Below, piece by piece: positions 1 to 11,700 of a stretch of DNA of 64,000 bases. Below the pieces are notes generated by a model. The model made no database searches. It had not been told where the DNA came from and saw nothing but the letters and a program-made list of their open reading frames with translations. This DNA is from Solanum dulcamara. Its lineage: Eukaryota; Streptophyta; Magnoliopsida; Solanales; Solanaceae. A program made the position numbers and the translations under genes. Numbering within the stretch: the first letter of the stretch is position 1; the number at the start of each line of letters is the position of its first letter. Where the stretch lies: NCBI RefSeq assembly GCF_947179165.1, contig NC_077242.1:37705097-37769096 (forward strand), written 5' to 3'.

Positions 1-313
1 ACCTATCGCCCCCACACTCTGATTAAATCCTTCGAGCGCATCCAGTACTCTCATCAAAGTGGCTTGAAGCAATGGTACAGTAGAAAGCTCTGGAGGGACC
101 TTTTCCTCTCTAGCATTAATCTTTGGCTCAAGAGAAGTCTCTCTAGCACAACCTCTAGCTGGTGCCGCTCCTCGGGCATGACCTCTGCCTTCCGCCACCC
201 CGACCATAACCTCTAGCTTAGCCTCTATCTCTACCCCTAGTTGGGGTCCCAACATCAACCTCAGGAAGTGCCTCACCTCCTTTACCACTAGCCGTAGTTC
301 TTGTCCTAGCCAT
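1..313 (-). pseudogene. E0 gag N-terminal fragment (Ty3/gypsy)
   Basis: Read on the minus strand from an ATG at 313, this opens with a basic, Gly/Arg-rich stretch (MARTRTT...) and runs into PPELSTVPLLQATLMRVLDA near the window edge, the kind of N-terminus that precedes the retrotransposon gag domain in plant gypsy elements. In-frame stops and a frame change interrupt it, for example a TAA after the GRDRG segment. It lies 190 bases downstream of a minus-strand primer binding site, exactly where gag should begin. The rest of the element lies left of the window. The family placement is inferred from this context and composition; the conserved gag core is not in view. Confidence 0.6.
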
Positions 314-502
314 CTGCCAAAAAGGACACATGAAAATTCAATACCAACACAAGTAACCATGCATGATACAAAGTGAAAGAACAAAGGGAATATTTTCTAA
401 AAGTCCTCATAGCCTCTCGAAGATAAGTACAGACATCTCCGTACCAATCCTCAAGACTCTACTTAGACTTGGCTTGTATACACTTGAGACCTATGAACCT
501 GG

Positions 503-515
503 GGATCTGATACCA
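503..515 (-). promoter_or_regulatory. E0 primer binding site
   Basis: The minus strand reads TGGTATCAGATCC, a one-base variant of the site complementary to plant initiator-Met tRNA. It sits immediately downstream of the E0 LTR end (GAGTCGTGA) with a short A-run between them. Confidence 0.75.
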
Positions 516-520
516 TTTTT

Positions 521-2609
521 TCACGACTCAAATCTTGGTGTGATGGCACTCATCTCAACCCACCTAGGAAAGTAAGCCTAATACCCAATAGAAAGTAGAT
601 GCAGAAGAAAAAGAAATAAATCAAAATTTAACTTAACCAAAAACACGTAAAACAAACTCAACTCCCCCAAGATTGGTTGTCATGTGTACAAGCCACTAAT
701 ATATTAGCGAAGTACAAAAAGAAATACAATCATAATGTCTTTGTCTCTAGAATAGGACTAAACCATAATAAAAGAGTAAGATGTGTCCGCTAGATGGATG
801 GGACAGCTACCTCAATACTCAAAATAATAGCCTCAGATGTGGTGGAAAAATACTAGTAGATCAAGCAGGTCCGGGCTCACAACCTACACAAGTGTAGAAG
901 CAAGGGGTGAGTACCAAACAACATGGTACTCAACAATTGGATAAGTAAAACTAAGCAAAGCTTAATAGATACAAGTACTCCTATCATCCCAACCGAACCT
1001 CCTTAACTACAACCTACATAAAATTAGCCCAACTCTACACTCTACACAATAACAATAATACTGTTCATGAATACTCATCAGTAGTCTCATCAAGTGAATC
1101 ATATCAAGTCAAGTTCAACACATACAGAAATACAAATTCATAAATATCAATAAAATATGATGCAATGCTATGAGATGATGCATATCTGTCCTATCGGTAC
1201 ATATCTCTAAATTATAGTCTAGAACCCATGGGGGACATTTCTGTCCATGTTACTTGCCATAGAGCGTGTGTCCCATCCCCTCAATATACATATCCTGCCA
1301 CAGAGCATGTGGCTCGATACTTTGTTTCATAATACCTGGCATGGAGCTTATGGCCCGACCCCTTTGTTTCATATTATTTTCAATCTCAACACAGTATGTT
1401 AGAATCAATGCAATCAATTCAGGTTCATATGATTCACGATAATAACATGACAATACAATAATTTTTCCTATCTCACATCAACATAGTTATTTTACATGTC
1501 CAAAATAAATCCTTAATCTCATCACATCAATTCCACCAATACATGTCATTAGATCGCTCTTTTATACCTCTCATCTCTATTTTTAAAGTCAATCATATAA
1601 TCAATAACCCAGTCCAATTTTCATTACTCCACAGTACACATAACACAGAAATACAAGAATCTACAAGCTTAAACTAAGGTTTAGAAATTCACTTGCCTCA
1701 AATAAATAAGCTATTACTTCGGGACTTGAGCCTTCCTCTTTCGTTGGGATACCAAATCAATACAATCTAATCAAATAAATAATCATAATAAGATTCCAAA
1801 AAGAACAACACCCTATTACTATATATCTAACTTAGACCCAAATCTATAGTCAAATTCCTAATTTTGATGTCAATTAGTATATCAAGTCTCATAGTCTTAA
1901 ATTTTAAGACTAGGTTAAGTCTTACTTCCTCCAAAAACATAATTCTAATGGTATTCATATAATAAATACATCTATTATTTAATTATCTATCTCAATATAT
2001 TAAAACTTGGATTAAAATATGATAAACATCAAGAATTTCTCTTACTATAACTACGTGCCCAATCACTTTTCACCACGAAAATGATATTCAACAATTCTAT
2101 TCTATACATAATAATTTATAATTCTAGGGCTACTTTCTCAAGTGTCACTATCCTCATTATCCACTAGTGACCCTTAATTATTTTGTCTCCACATCTCAAT
2201 ATTCTAATTCTATTTTCCTTTTTGTTTCTTTTTGCCACAACTCTAATGATAAAGTAATAGAATGTCAATCTATTCATATTCACAAATACAAGATTGGGCG
2301 AGGTTATAACTTTACCTGGATATTTTCTTGTTTGCTTCGGTCGACGCCGTTCTCTTCGTCTTAGGGTAGACGTAGTTTGTGGAATAACTAAAAATTAAAT
2401 CTTATTACTTATTTTAATAAATAAAGTGGTATAAGATATTAACTAAATTAAAAATTTAGTCCATCAATTAAATTAATTATCTAAAGTTACCCTTCAACTA
2501 AATAACCATAGTTATCAAATAGTCCAAATAACCCTTAAAATTTTATGAAAAGGATCTCGTATGAGAGGAGGATAACTAGTTGTCGAAATGGCCTAACGGG
2601 TCAGCGACA
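521..2609 (-). repeat. E0 5' LTR (about 2.1 kb)
   Basis: The minus-strand LTR ends in GAGTCGTGA just upstream of the primer site at 503-515. Its start is placed at 2609 (TGTCGCTGACCCG on the minus strand), because DUF1985 coding similarity stops at about 2636. An alternative start is the TGGTAC at about 2629. The partner LTR is outside the window, so divergence and target duplication cannot be judged. Short open frames inside are chance. Confidence 0.6.
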
Positions 2610-2635
2610 TGATTAATAATAAGTACCAGAAATGC

Positions 2636-2738
2636 TGAGGAAAGCTATGCAGATTATACGATGCATTTTTCTTTTCATTATACACTTCCCGCTGCTTCTT
2701 CAAATTAATTCTCTTCTTTAGATACATCAATGTTAAAT
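2636..2738 (-). pseudogene. DUF1985 gene, C-terminal piece (segment 3)
   Basis: On the minus strand this continues the reading frame that breaks off at 13991: a Leu/Tyr/Lys-rich segment (LMYLKKRINLKKQREV...), then SYNLHSFPQHFW. That matches my memory of the region after the 'YPWGKESFE' motif of DUF1985 proteins. The 5-base duplications flanking E1 (TAAAT at 2734-2738, TAACT at 13991-13995) account for the junction, and the frame closes exactly when E1 and one duplicate are removed. Similarity ends where the E0 LTR begins. No Ulp1 peptidase domain, often found downstream in such genes, remains in the window. Confidence 0.65.
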
Positions 2739-2811
2739 TGTAAGACCCCATAAGTTGAAAAGTCAAAACGATGAAAAATTTGAGAAAAATGGACTAAAAA
2801 TTAGTATCTAA

Positions 2812-3178
2812 GACTCCTATGAGTCGTAGAAGCTCCTACAAGTCATTGGAGTGACTTATAGGTTCGATAAGGAGGTTGGAAATTTTGGTTAAGGGAAGAA
2901 GAGGGTCTACGAGTCAAGTTATGACTCGTAGAATTCTAGAGGAGTCATAGAAATGACTTGTCAAGAAACTTCAAAGACTTAGACTTGCAAGTTCTTCAAA
3001 CCCTATAGGATGTCTTGAGTCTATGAATCATCGTCAAGTCTACGAATTATAGAAATGAGTCGTAGAGAGAGTTTAGAGAATTAGCCCTTAGGGGTTCTCA
3101 GACCTTGCGAGACGAGTCACTTTTACGAATCGTAGAAGTGTCTATGACTCATCGACCCTTCTACGAGTCATCCTTGAT
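2812..3178. repeat. Inverted-word array in E1 5' LTR
   Basis: Many direct and inverted copies of GACTCGTAGA/TCTACGAGTC-like words occur here. The best hairpin has perfect 11-bp arms, TCTACGAGTCA (2906-2916) and TGACTCGTAGA (2922-2932), around a 5-base loop. In the 3' LTR the same arms have both decayed, mainly by C-to-T and G-to-A changes. Confidence 0.8.
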
Positions 3179-3293
3179 ACTTATAGGTCCAGTTCTGCCT
3201 AGATTTTCTAAGGGAATTTTAATCTTTTTCCTATGTTTTAACATCAAAGAGTGGTCATTTTGGGGACTGAATTAACCTTATCTAAGGACCCTA

Positions 3294-3305
3294 AGCTATT
3301 TAAAT
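3294..3305 (+). promoter_or_regulatory. Possible TATA-like box in E1 LTR
   Basis: GCTATTTAAATCC lies mid-LTR, upstream of a C/T-rich stretch, in a position suitable for LTR-driven transcription. The 3' LTR equivalent near 12626 is GCTATTCAAATCC. This is position and composition only. Confidence 0.3.
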
Positions 3306-4858
3306 CCCTCATTCTCACACTTAGACTCAAACAAAAAATTCTCTCCTTTTAATATCCCCAATGGTTTCATCTTCAAGGTCTAGGGTTCCATTCAAGGTTC
3401 TTCAAGTCTTCTTTCTCAAAGCTATATTAGGACTTTATTCCCCAAAGTATGTGAGTCTCATTCATGGGTTCTTTCCACCGATGGAGCCGAAGTATTTTTC
3501 TAAACGTAATAGCTCATTTTAAATTGTGGATTTTATGGGTTTTCATATTATGATTTGAAATGTATGGGTTATTTAATATTTGAAGTTTATTTATCTATCT
3601 TAACCTATATTTATTCCTAATTCATGGAATGGTTGATTTATCAAGGTTCTATATGAAAGCATGAAAATGGTTTTAAGGTGTATTGGTGGATTGTTTTAAA
3701 GATGTCCAAATTGATGCATTCCATTATTCTCATGCATGCTAGCATTAATTTAAATGAGTTGATGGTTGATTAAATAGAACCCACCTAGTCTAACTATATT
3801 TCAATAAAGTTAGAATTAAGAGCTTTGACTCTAAAATGAATGTTTATGAAAGCAAATGTTTATGATCAAAAGGATTCTTATGAAATTAAATAATGATTGA
3901 ATGATGATGAAAGAGATTCTTAGCCAAAGAATGGATTTTGTGTGATAAGGATAATTATCATATGTTTGAATCAATAAAGGTTTTAATGAGCTACTCTACC
4001 CAATGTTGTTTTGATTATCTAAAGCTATGTAAATGATTATATTCTTATTATATAAATTATTTCGTGGGATTTAATTTAGCACTGAATGAGGCATTGAGGT
4101 AGGATTTGGTGAGCGAATCCTAGTAGCAACCCTTGTCTCATTAATTATGTGCCAACATAGGAGCTCTTGTAGGCTTAGTCTAGTGGATCCAAAAATATCC
4201 CTATAAAGTTAAAGTTAAAAAAATGAATAAAGTTGACAGAGTTCTACCTAGCAACTACTATTCTCTTGCCAACATAGGAGATTATGTTGGATTTCATGTA
4301 CTAGCTTGCATGGTCTTAAATGTCGGTTGTAGTCATCTCCCACAAATGAACGTTTCAATGTTATTTACTTGATTGATCATGCATGCATTACACTATATTA
4401 CATACTATATTAATATTCTAATATTTGTTTAATATTATTGCATGCCTACATACTTAGTACATTCAAAGTACTAATGCATACTCTTTTGCCTACATGATAT
4501 CACCATGTAGGGACCGGTGTTCCATTTCATTTTCTAGCTTATGATGTGTAAATACTTTTGAATACCTTTCGTGGTTCTTATTTCTATTTTGATTGAGGGT
4601 GAGTTAGGGACATGTCTTAGCCTCCTCCAAGTCTTTAGTAGAGGTATGCTTGGATATGAAATGTATGACGTCTTAAGTTTTATATTAACTCTTATTTTAT
4701 GATGTTTCCCTTAGTACCATTTCCCTTTATTTCCTCTTGTTATTTAATGTCATTACCTATGAAAAACTAAATTAATGCTAAGAGGCTTAGGTGAGGTACC
4801 TCCGGGTGTCTCATCTACCGTGTCGTGTCTAGGCCCTAGGCTTGGATCGTGACAAACT

Positions 4859-4870
4859 TGGTATTAGAGT
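4859..4870 (+). promoter_or_regulatory. E1 primer binding site
   Basis: TGGTATTAGAGT begins four bases after the LTR end (GTGACA, AACT). It is a near match to the initiator-Met tRNA complement TGGTATCAGAGC. Confidence 0.8.
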
Positions 4871-4996
4871 CTAAGATTTTGAATGGTTTTCAGAGTCCAA
4901 CATACCACATCGAATAAGTCTTACTCATAGGGTGTTATGACCTAGAATGTCCTAAGACTTCTTCTAATTAACGCATCATTTTATGTCTTCTAGATC

Positions 4997-6002
4997 ATGA
5001 CCCCAAGAAGGGTACCTCCATCGAGAGAAAGAGTGAAAGATAAGGACCGAGCTCTTCTAATTTCCAAAGCTCCACATCATCAGGAAGGAGTGACTCATGC
5101 GGAATTTCACAACATCATCACTTTGTTGGCTCAAGCTGTATTTAACCAAACTAACCAAGGCATTATTCCTCATCCTTCTCAAGTGCCTACTCTGGCTTCT
5201 AGGATTTGAGAATGAATCAAGTAGGTCTATCAAATTATGGCTATCATGGGTGTGCCTCCGAATGAGAAGGCCGATATAGTAGCCTATCAACTTAAAAGTA
5301 TGACAAGGGTTTGGTACAAATAATGGGTTGTAGAAAGGGGTGAAGATATGGAGCTAATAGAATAGGAAGAATTCAAGGGTGCCTTTCTAGATTGTTTCTT
5401 TCCTTGGAGCTAAGAGAGGTGAAGATTAAAGAGTTCATCAATCTTCGCCAAGGGAGCATGAGTGTGAGGGAGTATGCTTTCAAATTCACAAAATTGTCTA
5501 AGTATACTCCTTTCATAGTCTCCTACCCAAGGGCGAGGATGAGCAAGTTCATTTCTGTTGTGTCTAGTTTGGTGTCCAAGGAATGCAAGATGGCCATATT
5601 GGTCAAGGAGATGGCATATCCTGACTCATGAAATATGCCTAACAAATTGAGGAAGAGAAGTTGAGGGAGAGGTCAAGAGGGTTCAAGAAGGCTAGAGTTG
5701 ATGGTGGAGGGTTCAACCATCAAAGCTCCGATTATGGTGGTAGTGGAAAGGGCCAAGATGGTCAATAATTTGTGGGAGAAGGTTCCACCAATACTCCTCC
5801 TCCAAGGTTCAACAAGGACAAGGGTGAAAATCTAGTGGTTCCAAGAGAGAATGTTGGTTCTCAAGCTTTCCCTATTTGCAAGAAATGTGGAAGAACTCAC
5901 AAAGAGGAATTCTTAGCTGGCTTCAATGCATGCTTCAAGTGTGGCAAGCCGGGCCACTATGCTAGGGATTTTAGAGGTCGTGGTGGTAGGTACCAAGGAT
6001 AA
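4997..6002 (+). pseudogene. E1 gag (capsid/nucleocapsid), broken
   Basis: Gag would form the particle that packages element RNA. It starts at ATG 4997 (MTPRRVPPS...), with HAEFHNIITLLAQAV near residues 34-48. After a stop at about 5207, other frames continue the gag core: IMAIMGVPPNEKADIVAYQL, an acidic segment, GAFLDCFFP, then FINLRQGSMSVREYAFKF (about 5419-5490) and VKEM. The basic linker leads to a zinc knuckle at about 5932-5972 reading CFKCGKPGHYARDF, where the final zinc-binding Cys of C-x2-C-x4-H-x4-C is Phe. Roughly 40 residues seem to be missing between the first block and the core. At least three stops or frame changes make it non-coding now. Confidence 0.85.
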
Positions 6003-6107
6003 ATTTATCATAATCAACAAGATCAAGGAGGTGGAAAATGCACCAACCGCTTTTACACTCTGCATGGGAGACAAGAGGTTGAGGAAGCACCTAATGTTGT
6101 TTTTGGT

Positions 6108-6428
6108 ATGTTAAAGGTCTTTGCTTTTGATGTGTATGCATTATTAGATTCGGGTGCCAATTTGTCGTTTGTTACTCCATTCTTAGCTAAAAGGTTTGAT
6201 GTATTTCTCAAAATGTTAGTAGAGCCTTATTTGGTGTCTACCCCCATTGTTGAGTCGGTTGTTGCTAAAAAGGCCTATAAGAGTTGTCCTGTGTTTATCT
6301 TGCATAAATTTGTTTCTTGTGATCTCATAAAGCTTGACATGGTAGATTTTGATGTTATTCTTGGGATGAATTGGTTGCATATATCTTATGCCTCCATAGA
6401 TTGTAGGACTCAAAAGGTTAAGTTTTAA
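6108..6428 (+). pseudogene. E1 aspartic protease region
   Basis: This is a retropepsin-like segment downstream of the zinc knuckle. The active-site triad survives as LDSGANLSF around 6146-6172, and the flap-distal motif VILGMNWL is present near 6354-6377. The frame is open for 106 codons, then meets TAA. In gypsy elements this domain cleaves the gag-pol polyprotein. The next pol block (6474 onward) is in another frame, so no polyprotein can be made. Confidence 0.85.
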
Positions 6429-6473
6429 TTCCCGAATGAGTCTATTCTTGAATGGAAGGGTCATGATTCGATA

Positions 6474-7455
6474 GTGAAGGATAGGTTCATTTCTTGTCAT
6501 AAGGCTGGAAAGTTGATTGCTAAGGGTTTCATCTACCACATTGTAAGGGTTAGGGATGTCAACTCTGAAAGTCCTCCTCTTGAGTCGGTCCCCGTAACTA
6601 ATGAGTTTTTCGATGTCTTTTCTGATGACCTTTCGGTATCCCTCCCAAAAGGAAAGTTGATATTGGTATCGATCTTCTCCCTAATACCCAACCTATCTCT
6701 ATACCTCCCTACCGAATGGACCCAATGGAATTAAAAGAGCTAAAGGAATAATTGAAAGACTTGTTGGAGAAAAGATTCATAAGTCCAAGTATTTCACCAT
6801 GGGGTGCTCTCATATTATGTGTAAGGAAGAAGGATGGGTTGCTTCGAATGTGCATATACTACCAGCAATTGAAAAAGATGACCATTAAAAATAAGTATCC
6901 AGTTCCTATCATAGATGATCTATATGACCAATTACAAGGGGCAAGTCAATTCTCCAAGATTGATCTCCAGTCGGCTATTATCAACTAAGGGTAAGGTAGT
7001 GCGACATTCCAAAGATGGTATTTCAAACAAGGTATGGTCACTTTGAGTTTTTAATGATGTTGTTTTGATTGATGAATGCATCGGTGGTGTTTATGGATCT
7101 AATGAATAGGGTGTTCAAACCTTACCTTGATACATTTGTGGTGGTTTTCATTTATGACATCTTGATTTAATGTCAGGGTGAGAAAGAACATAAGGATCAC
7201 TTGAGAGTTATGCTTCAAACCTTGAGGGAGAGGAAATTATTTTCCAAATTTAGTAAGTGTGAATTTTGGTTGAAGGAGGTGGTATTTATTGGTTACATAA
7301 TGTCCGATGATGGGATTAAAGTTGATTTTACGAAAATGGAAGCAGTGAGGAATTGGCCTAGACCGTTGTCTCCTTTGGATATTAGGAACTCTTTGGGTCT
7401 ATCCAGGTATTATAAGAAGGGTTCTCTTCTATCTTATCTCCAATGGCAAAGTTGA
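6474..7455 (+). pseudogene. E1 reverse transcriptase, broken
   Basis: The order of motifs is that of gypsy reverse transcriptase: a leader with [11 protein letters not shown], then [16 protein letters not shown] and [15 protein letters not shown] (about 6764-6865), [18 protein letters not shown] and FSKIDLQSA (about 6889-6978), and after a frame change [20 protein letters not shown]. The catalytic F-x-DD motif has become FIYDI near 7150, losing the first Asp. The thumb/connection segment HLRVMLQTLRERKLFSKFSKCEFW follows at 7200-7270. Stops at about 6986, 7050 and 7170 and several frame changes confirm loss of function. Confidence 0.9.
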
Positions 7456-8015
7456 CACAAAAGAAGGTAAAGTTCCTATGGAAGGATGAGTGTGAAAAGA
7501 TTTTTCAAACTTTGAAAGATCGACTTACCTACGCTTATATTTTGACTCTAATGGCAGGCTTAGAAGGGTTCGTGGTGTATTTTGATGCTTCAAGGTTGGT
7601 TTGGGTTGTGTCTTGATGCAAAATATCAAGGTTATAGCCTATGCTTTTAGGAAATTGAAGGTACATGAACTTAACTACCCTATCCATGATCTTGAGTTAG
7701 CAACAGTTGTTTTTGCTTTAAAAATTTGGCGGCACTACCTCTATGGGATACATGTGGATATGTTCACCGATCATAAGAGTCTCCAATATATGTTCACCCA
7801 AAAGGACCTTAATCTAATGCAAAGGAGATGGCTTGAAATCCTCGAGGACTACGATATAAGTGTGCATTATCATCCACATAAAGCCAATGTGGTTGCCGAT
7901 GCACTTAATAGAGTGTCTATGGGAAGTTGGCTCATGTTGAAGAAGGGAAGAGAGAATTGGTGAAGGATGTTCACCGGTTGGTTAGATTAAGGGTGAAGTT
8001 GAGTGGTTTCGATGA
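7456..8015 (+). pseudogene. E1 RNase H region, ends at S1 insertion
   Basis: RNase H would remove the RNA strand of the RNA-DNA hybrid. Seen here: VVYFDAS near 7571 (first catalytic Asp), then in the frame 7601-7963 the motifs [25 protein letters not shown] (Glu), FTDHKSLQY (Asp) and [13 protein letters not shown] (last Asp). All four acidic residues are readable, but the first lies across a frame change with a stop. The downstream sequence toward integrase is cut at 8015/8016 by solo LTR S1, whose GATGA duplication sits at 8011-8015. Confidence 0.88.
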
Positions 8016-8773
8016 TATCACGACCCGACCTAGGGCCTAGTCATAACATGATGATCGAAACCCCAAAGGCTCTCCAACCAAGACTCTTGTACATATCATA
8101 AGCATACATAAGATAAATTAAAAGCGGAAATATCATAAGAGAGTCTAAAACATGAATAGAAATCTGAAAATGTCTTATGACAATATAGACTCGAACATAT
8201 GTCCAACTAGATGCCTCTAAACATGAGTATGGGCAGGGTCTAAGACATGTACCTAGCTCACCCTCAATATTAAATATAACAAAAGTCTTGTGAAAAGAAA
8301 ATAGTAACCAACTTAAAAACTAGTCCCCGATCAATGAGGACTCACCACAACACAGTCGGATAGAGAATGTCTACTAGTTACGTGGACGATTAGGATCTTC
8401 AACCTCAACCCCTACATTATGAGACAATGTAGGAAAAAAGTATGCATTAGTATATTGGAATGTACTAAGTATGAGGGCGTGACTTGCAATGTAAATCATG
8501 GAATGCAAAGGTCAAGTAAAACACATGATAAGATGGAATAAGTAAAGTCATGAGAAAATCATATTGACCAAAGTATTTAAAAGAATAAATTTAAAATCAT
8601 AACATACTTAAGAGATCATACATATGTGGTATAGGAACCATAATCGACAATAATACCATGCGAGTTATAACATGGAATCCCAATGTTGCTCCTACATCGG
8701 AGGAAAGGGGGAGACTACTTGCCAAGGTAGACTCCTACATGCCTAAGTGGATCCACTAAGCGGTTATGTTAAT

Positions 8774-8875
8774 CGGGTACTCACCCCTAGTTCTTAGACT
8801 CGGGTACTCACCTTCAAGCCTTGATATTTCGGGTATTCACCTCTTAGAGATTTGTGTATTCGCCTCTAATCCCTT
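8774..8875 (+). repeat. Short direct repeats in S1
   Basis: Four imperfect units headed CGGGTACTCACC, CGGGTACTCACC, CGGGTATTCACC and TGTGTATTCGCC start at 8774, 8801, 8830 and 8853. They are spaced 24-29 bp apart and produce a spurious open frame through this part of the LTR. Confidence 0.7.
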
Positions 8876-9862
8876 TGTTCCTACAGTGGCATGTAGTTCA
8901 AAAGACATGAGGTTGCTACTAGGGCTTTTGGTAGGGCCCCCACCTCAAGTCCACTCGGTACTAAGTCAAATCCCATGGAATACATGTATAGCATAGAAAT
9001 CATAATTACATATATCATATTCATGATCATAGGTTTGAAATCATAAAGTAGCTCATTTTCATAACATACTTGTAATGTGAGAATTTTCCTTTCATCATTA
9101 CAATCATATTTGCCTAATTCATATCATTAGGACCTAGGTCACCACATAGGGCCCTAAGTTACCTTACTTCATAACTTGCATGAAATTCATACCTTGAATT
9201 TAGAGTAAAACTCAATTGCATAATCAATTGACTTTGAAAATCATGTAATTCACTTGAAAACATGCATGATCATCAACTTTATATCGGCCCATACATAATT
9301 CATATAGATAATATCCTTTGAAATTATAATTCAAAATACTCATAATTTACATCATGAACCCTAGAGATCAAAATAAGAGAATTCATGGGAAAACTCTTGA
9401 ATTCAATGTAATAACCATCAATTTATATCAAAATAGACTCATGATCATATTTTGAATCATAATTCATGCAATAGGAATAAAGATCATAAAACCCATAAAA
9501 TATCATACTTTAATTTGATAGAAAATCTTGAGAAATTGATTGGGCTTTATGGATGAAAGAATCTATGAATCAATACCCACATACCTTGAGTGAGAACACC
9601 AATTAATTTGGAAGAACTTGAGAGTTTGATGGAGAAATTGAGTAGATTGCTTGAATTCTTCAATGGAAACCCTTGGGGGCCATTTTTGTAGAGAGAGAAA
9701 TATTTAATAGATGAATTATAGAAGAATGAATAGAATTAGAGGTTTAGGTCTATTTATAGAGTTGCATTAGGTCTTAAAAATGTCTAGGTTCATTAACTAA
9801 TAATTTGGAAAAAGGTTTAAAATGTCCTTTAAAAAAATCAACTCGGCTAGAAAACTGTCTCA

Positions 9863-9890
9863 GGTCCGCGACGCGGACCTGTCGCGGACC
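9863..9890. repeat. Inverted-word hairpin in S1
   Basis: GGTCCGCG (9863-9870) and CGCGGACC (9872-9879) form a perfect 8-bp palindrome with a 1-base centre. It is followed by another GTCGCGGACC at 9881-9890. It is GC-rich within an AT-rich LTR and about 220 bp from the LTR start. Confidence 0.85.
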
Positions 9891-10102
9891 CTACTGTTTT
9901 ATGGATTTTCTCAAAAATCCATCTTCTGATATATGGATCCTAAAAATCCATCGAGACCATTTTTTTGTAGGTTTTGACCCCCTGATCGATATTCCAAACT
10001 CATATTTCCCAAAACGATTAAGGATAACGCGTTACATGAGCGACCTATTTTCAAGGCATTCTTAAGGCATTTATGAGCATTTTTGAGGGATGTTACAGAT
10101 GA

Positions 10103-11700
10103 TGGTGGTATGTTTGTTCATAATGGGTCTGAATCACCTTTGATGGTGGATGTTAGGTCAAAACACTACCTTGACCCGGTATTTGTGGAGTTAAAGAAGT
10201 TGGTGAAAGAAAGGAAAGTAGAGGTGTTTTCACAAAGGGGATATGGGTTACTCTCTACCAAGGTCGGTTATATGTTCTAGATGTGGATGGCCTAAGGAAT
10301 TTGATATTGAAGGAGGCTCACAATTCTTCATATTTTATTCACTCAGTTTGACTAAAATGTACTGAGACTTAAAAGAGCTTCATTGGTGGGGTAGGAATGA
10401 AAAAGGATATAGTGAGGTTGGTGGCTAAATTTTTGAATTGCCAACAAGTTATGGTATAACATTAAAGGCCGAGTTACCTAGACCAAGACATTGACATCCC
10501 CACTTGGAAGTAGGAAGATGTGAACACGAACTTTGTAGTGGGTTTGCCCCGTACTCGAAAACATCATGATTCGATTTGGGTGATTATTGATAGAATGAGA
10601 AAGTTGGTTCACTTTTTACCGGTTAAGACATCTTATAGTGTCGAGAATTATGCTAAGTTGTATATTAGAGAATTGGTGAGGTTGCATGGTGTTCCATTTT
10701 CAATTATTTTGAATCATTTTACCCAATTCACTTCCCATTTTTGGAGATCATTTCAAAGGGGTCTTGGTACCAAGGTGAAGCTAAGTACTGCATTCCATCC
10801 TCAAACCAATGGGCAAGCTGAATGGATAATTCAAACACTAGAGGATATGTTAAGATATTGTGTGTTGGAGTTCAAAGGGAGTTGGGGTAATCATCTACCG
10901 CTCATCGGCTTCGTCTACAACAATAGCTACCACTCAAGTACTAAGATGGTGCTATTTGAGGGTTTGTATGGGATATGATGTAGGACTCCGATTGGTTGGT
11001 TTGAAGTGGGTGAGATGACCTTGTTGGGTCCTAACTTAGTGATTGATGCTTTAGAGAAGGTGAGAGTAATTAGAGAAAGATCAAAGATGGCTCAAAGTCA
11101 CCAAAAGTGCTATTGCAATACAAGGAGAAGAGACCTTGAGTTTAATGTGGGAGATTGGGTATACTTGAAGGTTTTTCCCATTAAAGGAGTAGTTCGGTTT
11201 GGTAAGAAAGGGAAATTGAGCCCTAGGTATGAAGGGCCTTATATGATCTTGAGACGTGCTGGCAAAGTCGCTTATAAGTTGGAGTTTCCTTGGGAAATGG
11301 CCTTGATTTATCCGATATTTCATGTGTCTATGTTGAAAAAATGTGTAGGTGACCCTAGTTCCATTGTGCCATTAGAAGTAGTGAATATTGAAGAAAACTT
11401 GACCTATAAAGAAGCCCCGGTTGAAATTATAGACCGGCAAGTCAAAAGATTGAGGAACAAAGAAGCTACATCCATCAAAGTCCTCAAGTATTTCATGTGT
11501 CTATGTTGAGGAAATGTGTAGGTAACCCTATTTCCATTGTGCCATTGGAAGTAGTGAATGATGAAGAAAACTTGACCTATGAAGAAGTCCTAGTTGAAAT
11601 TTTAGACCAACAAGTCAAAAGATTGAGGAACAAGGAAGTTGCATCCTTCAAAGTCTGTTGGAGAAATTAACAAGTTGAAAGCACTACATGGAAAGAAAAA
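10103..11700 (+). pseudogene. E1 integrase, broken
   Basis: This would insert element cDNA into the host genome. After S1 come the linker (GGMFVHNGSESPLMVDV...), a decayed HHCC zinc-finger region (about 10310-10450, ending LNCQQV), and the catalytic core in the frame 10520-10978. In the core the first Asp is in VIIDRM; the second is changed to Asn (SIILNHFTQFTS, normally SD.GTQFTS); the Glu is kept in NGQAEWIIQTLED. The C-terminal region (11006-11509) has GDWVYLKV, KLSPRYEGPY and FHVSMLKKCVGD, typical of gypsy integrase tails. The tail contains a 173-bp tandem duplication. Confidence 0.9.
11315..11655 (+). repeat. 173-bp tandem duplication in E1 integrase tail
   Basis: The segment from ATATTTCATGTGTCTATGTTG (about 11315) to TCAAAGTC (11482) recurs from about 11489 to 11655 with a constant 173-base offset (CATGTG at 11321 and 11494). 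By eye the copies differ at around a dozen sites. The tail motif LTYxEx.VEIxDxQVKRLRNKE is therefore encoded twice, with a stop just after the first copy. Confidence 0.88.

Larger units (their letters stand above)
2739..4854 (+). repeat. E1 5' LTR
   Basis: It starts TGTAAGACCCCATAAGTTG and ends GATCGTGACA. It is alignable with 11997-13990. Relative to that copy it has an extra 302 bases between two AAGGT words (3675 and 3977). It lacks two segments of the 3' LTR, one around 13550-13630 and a smaller one near 13755. The U3-proximal region 2812-3178 is packed with inverted copies of a TACGAGTC/GACTCGTA word. Confidence 0.9.
8016..10097 (-). mobile_element. S1: solo LTR inside E1 pol
   Basis: On the minus strand it begins TGTAACATCCC (right end, 10097) and ends GGGTCGTGATA (left end, 8016), 2082 bp. 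Perfect 5-bp duplications GATGA flank it (8011-8015 and 10098-10102). No primer site, coding region or second LTR is present, so it is a solo LTR left by LTR-LTR recombination. E1 integrase coding resumes immediately after it. Confidence 0.92.

Noticed and set aside
8766..8996. 76-codon open frame
   Set aside because: It falls in solo LTR S1 across the short direct repeats; no homology is recognisable.
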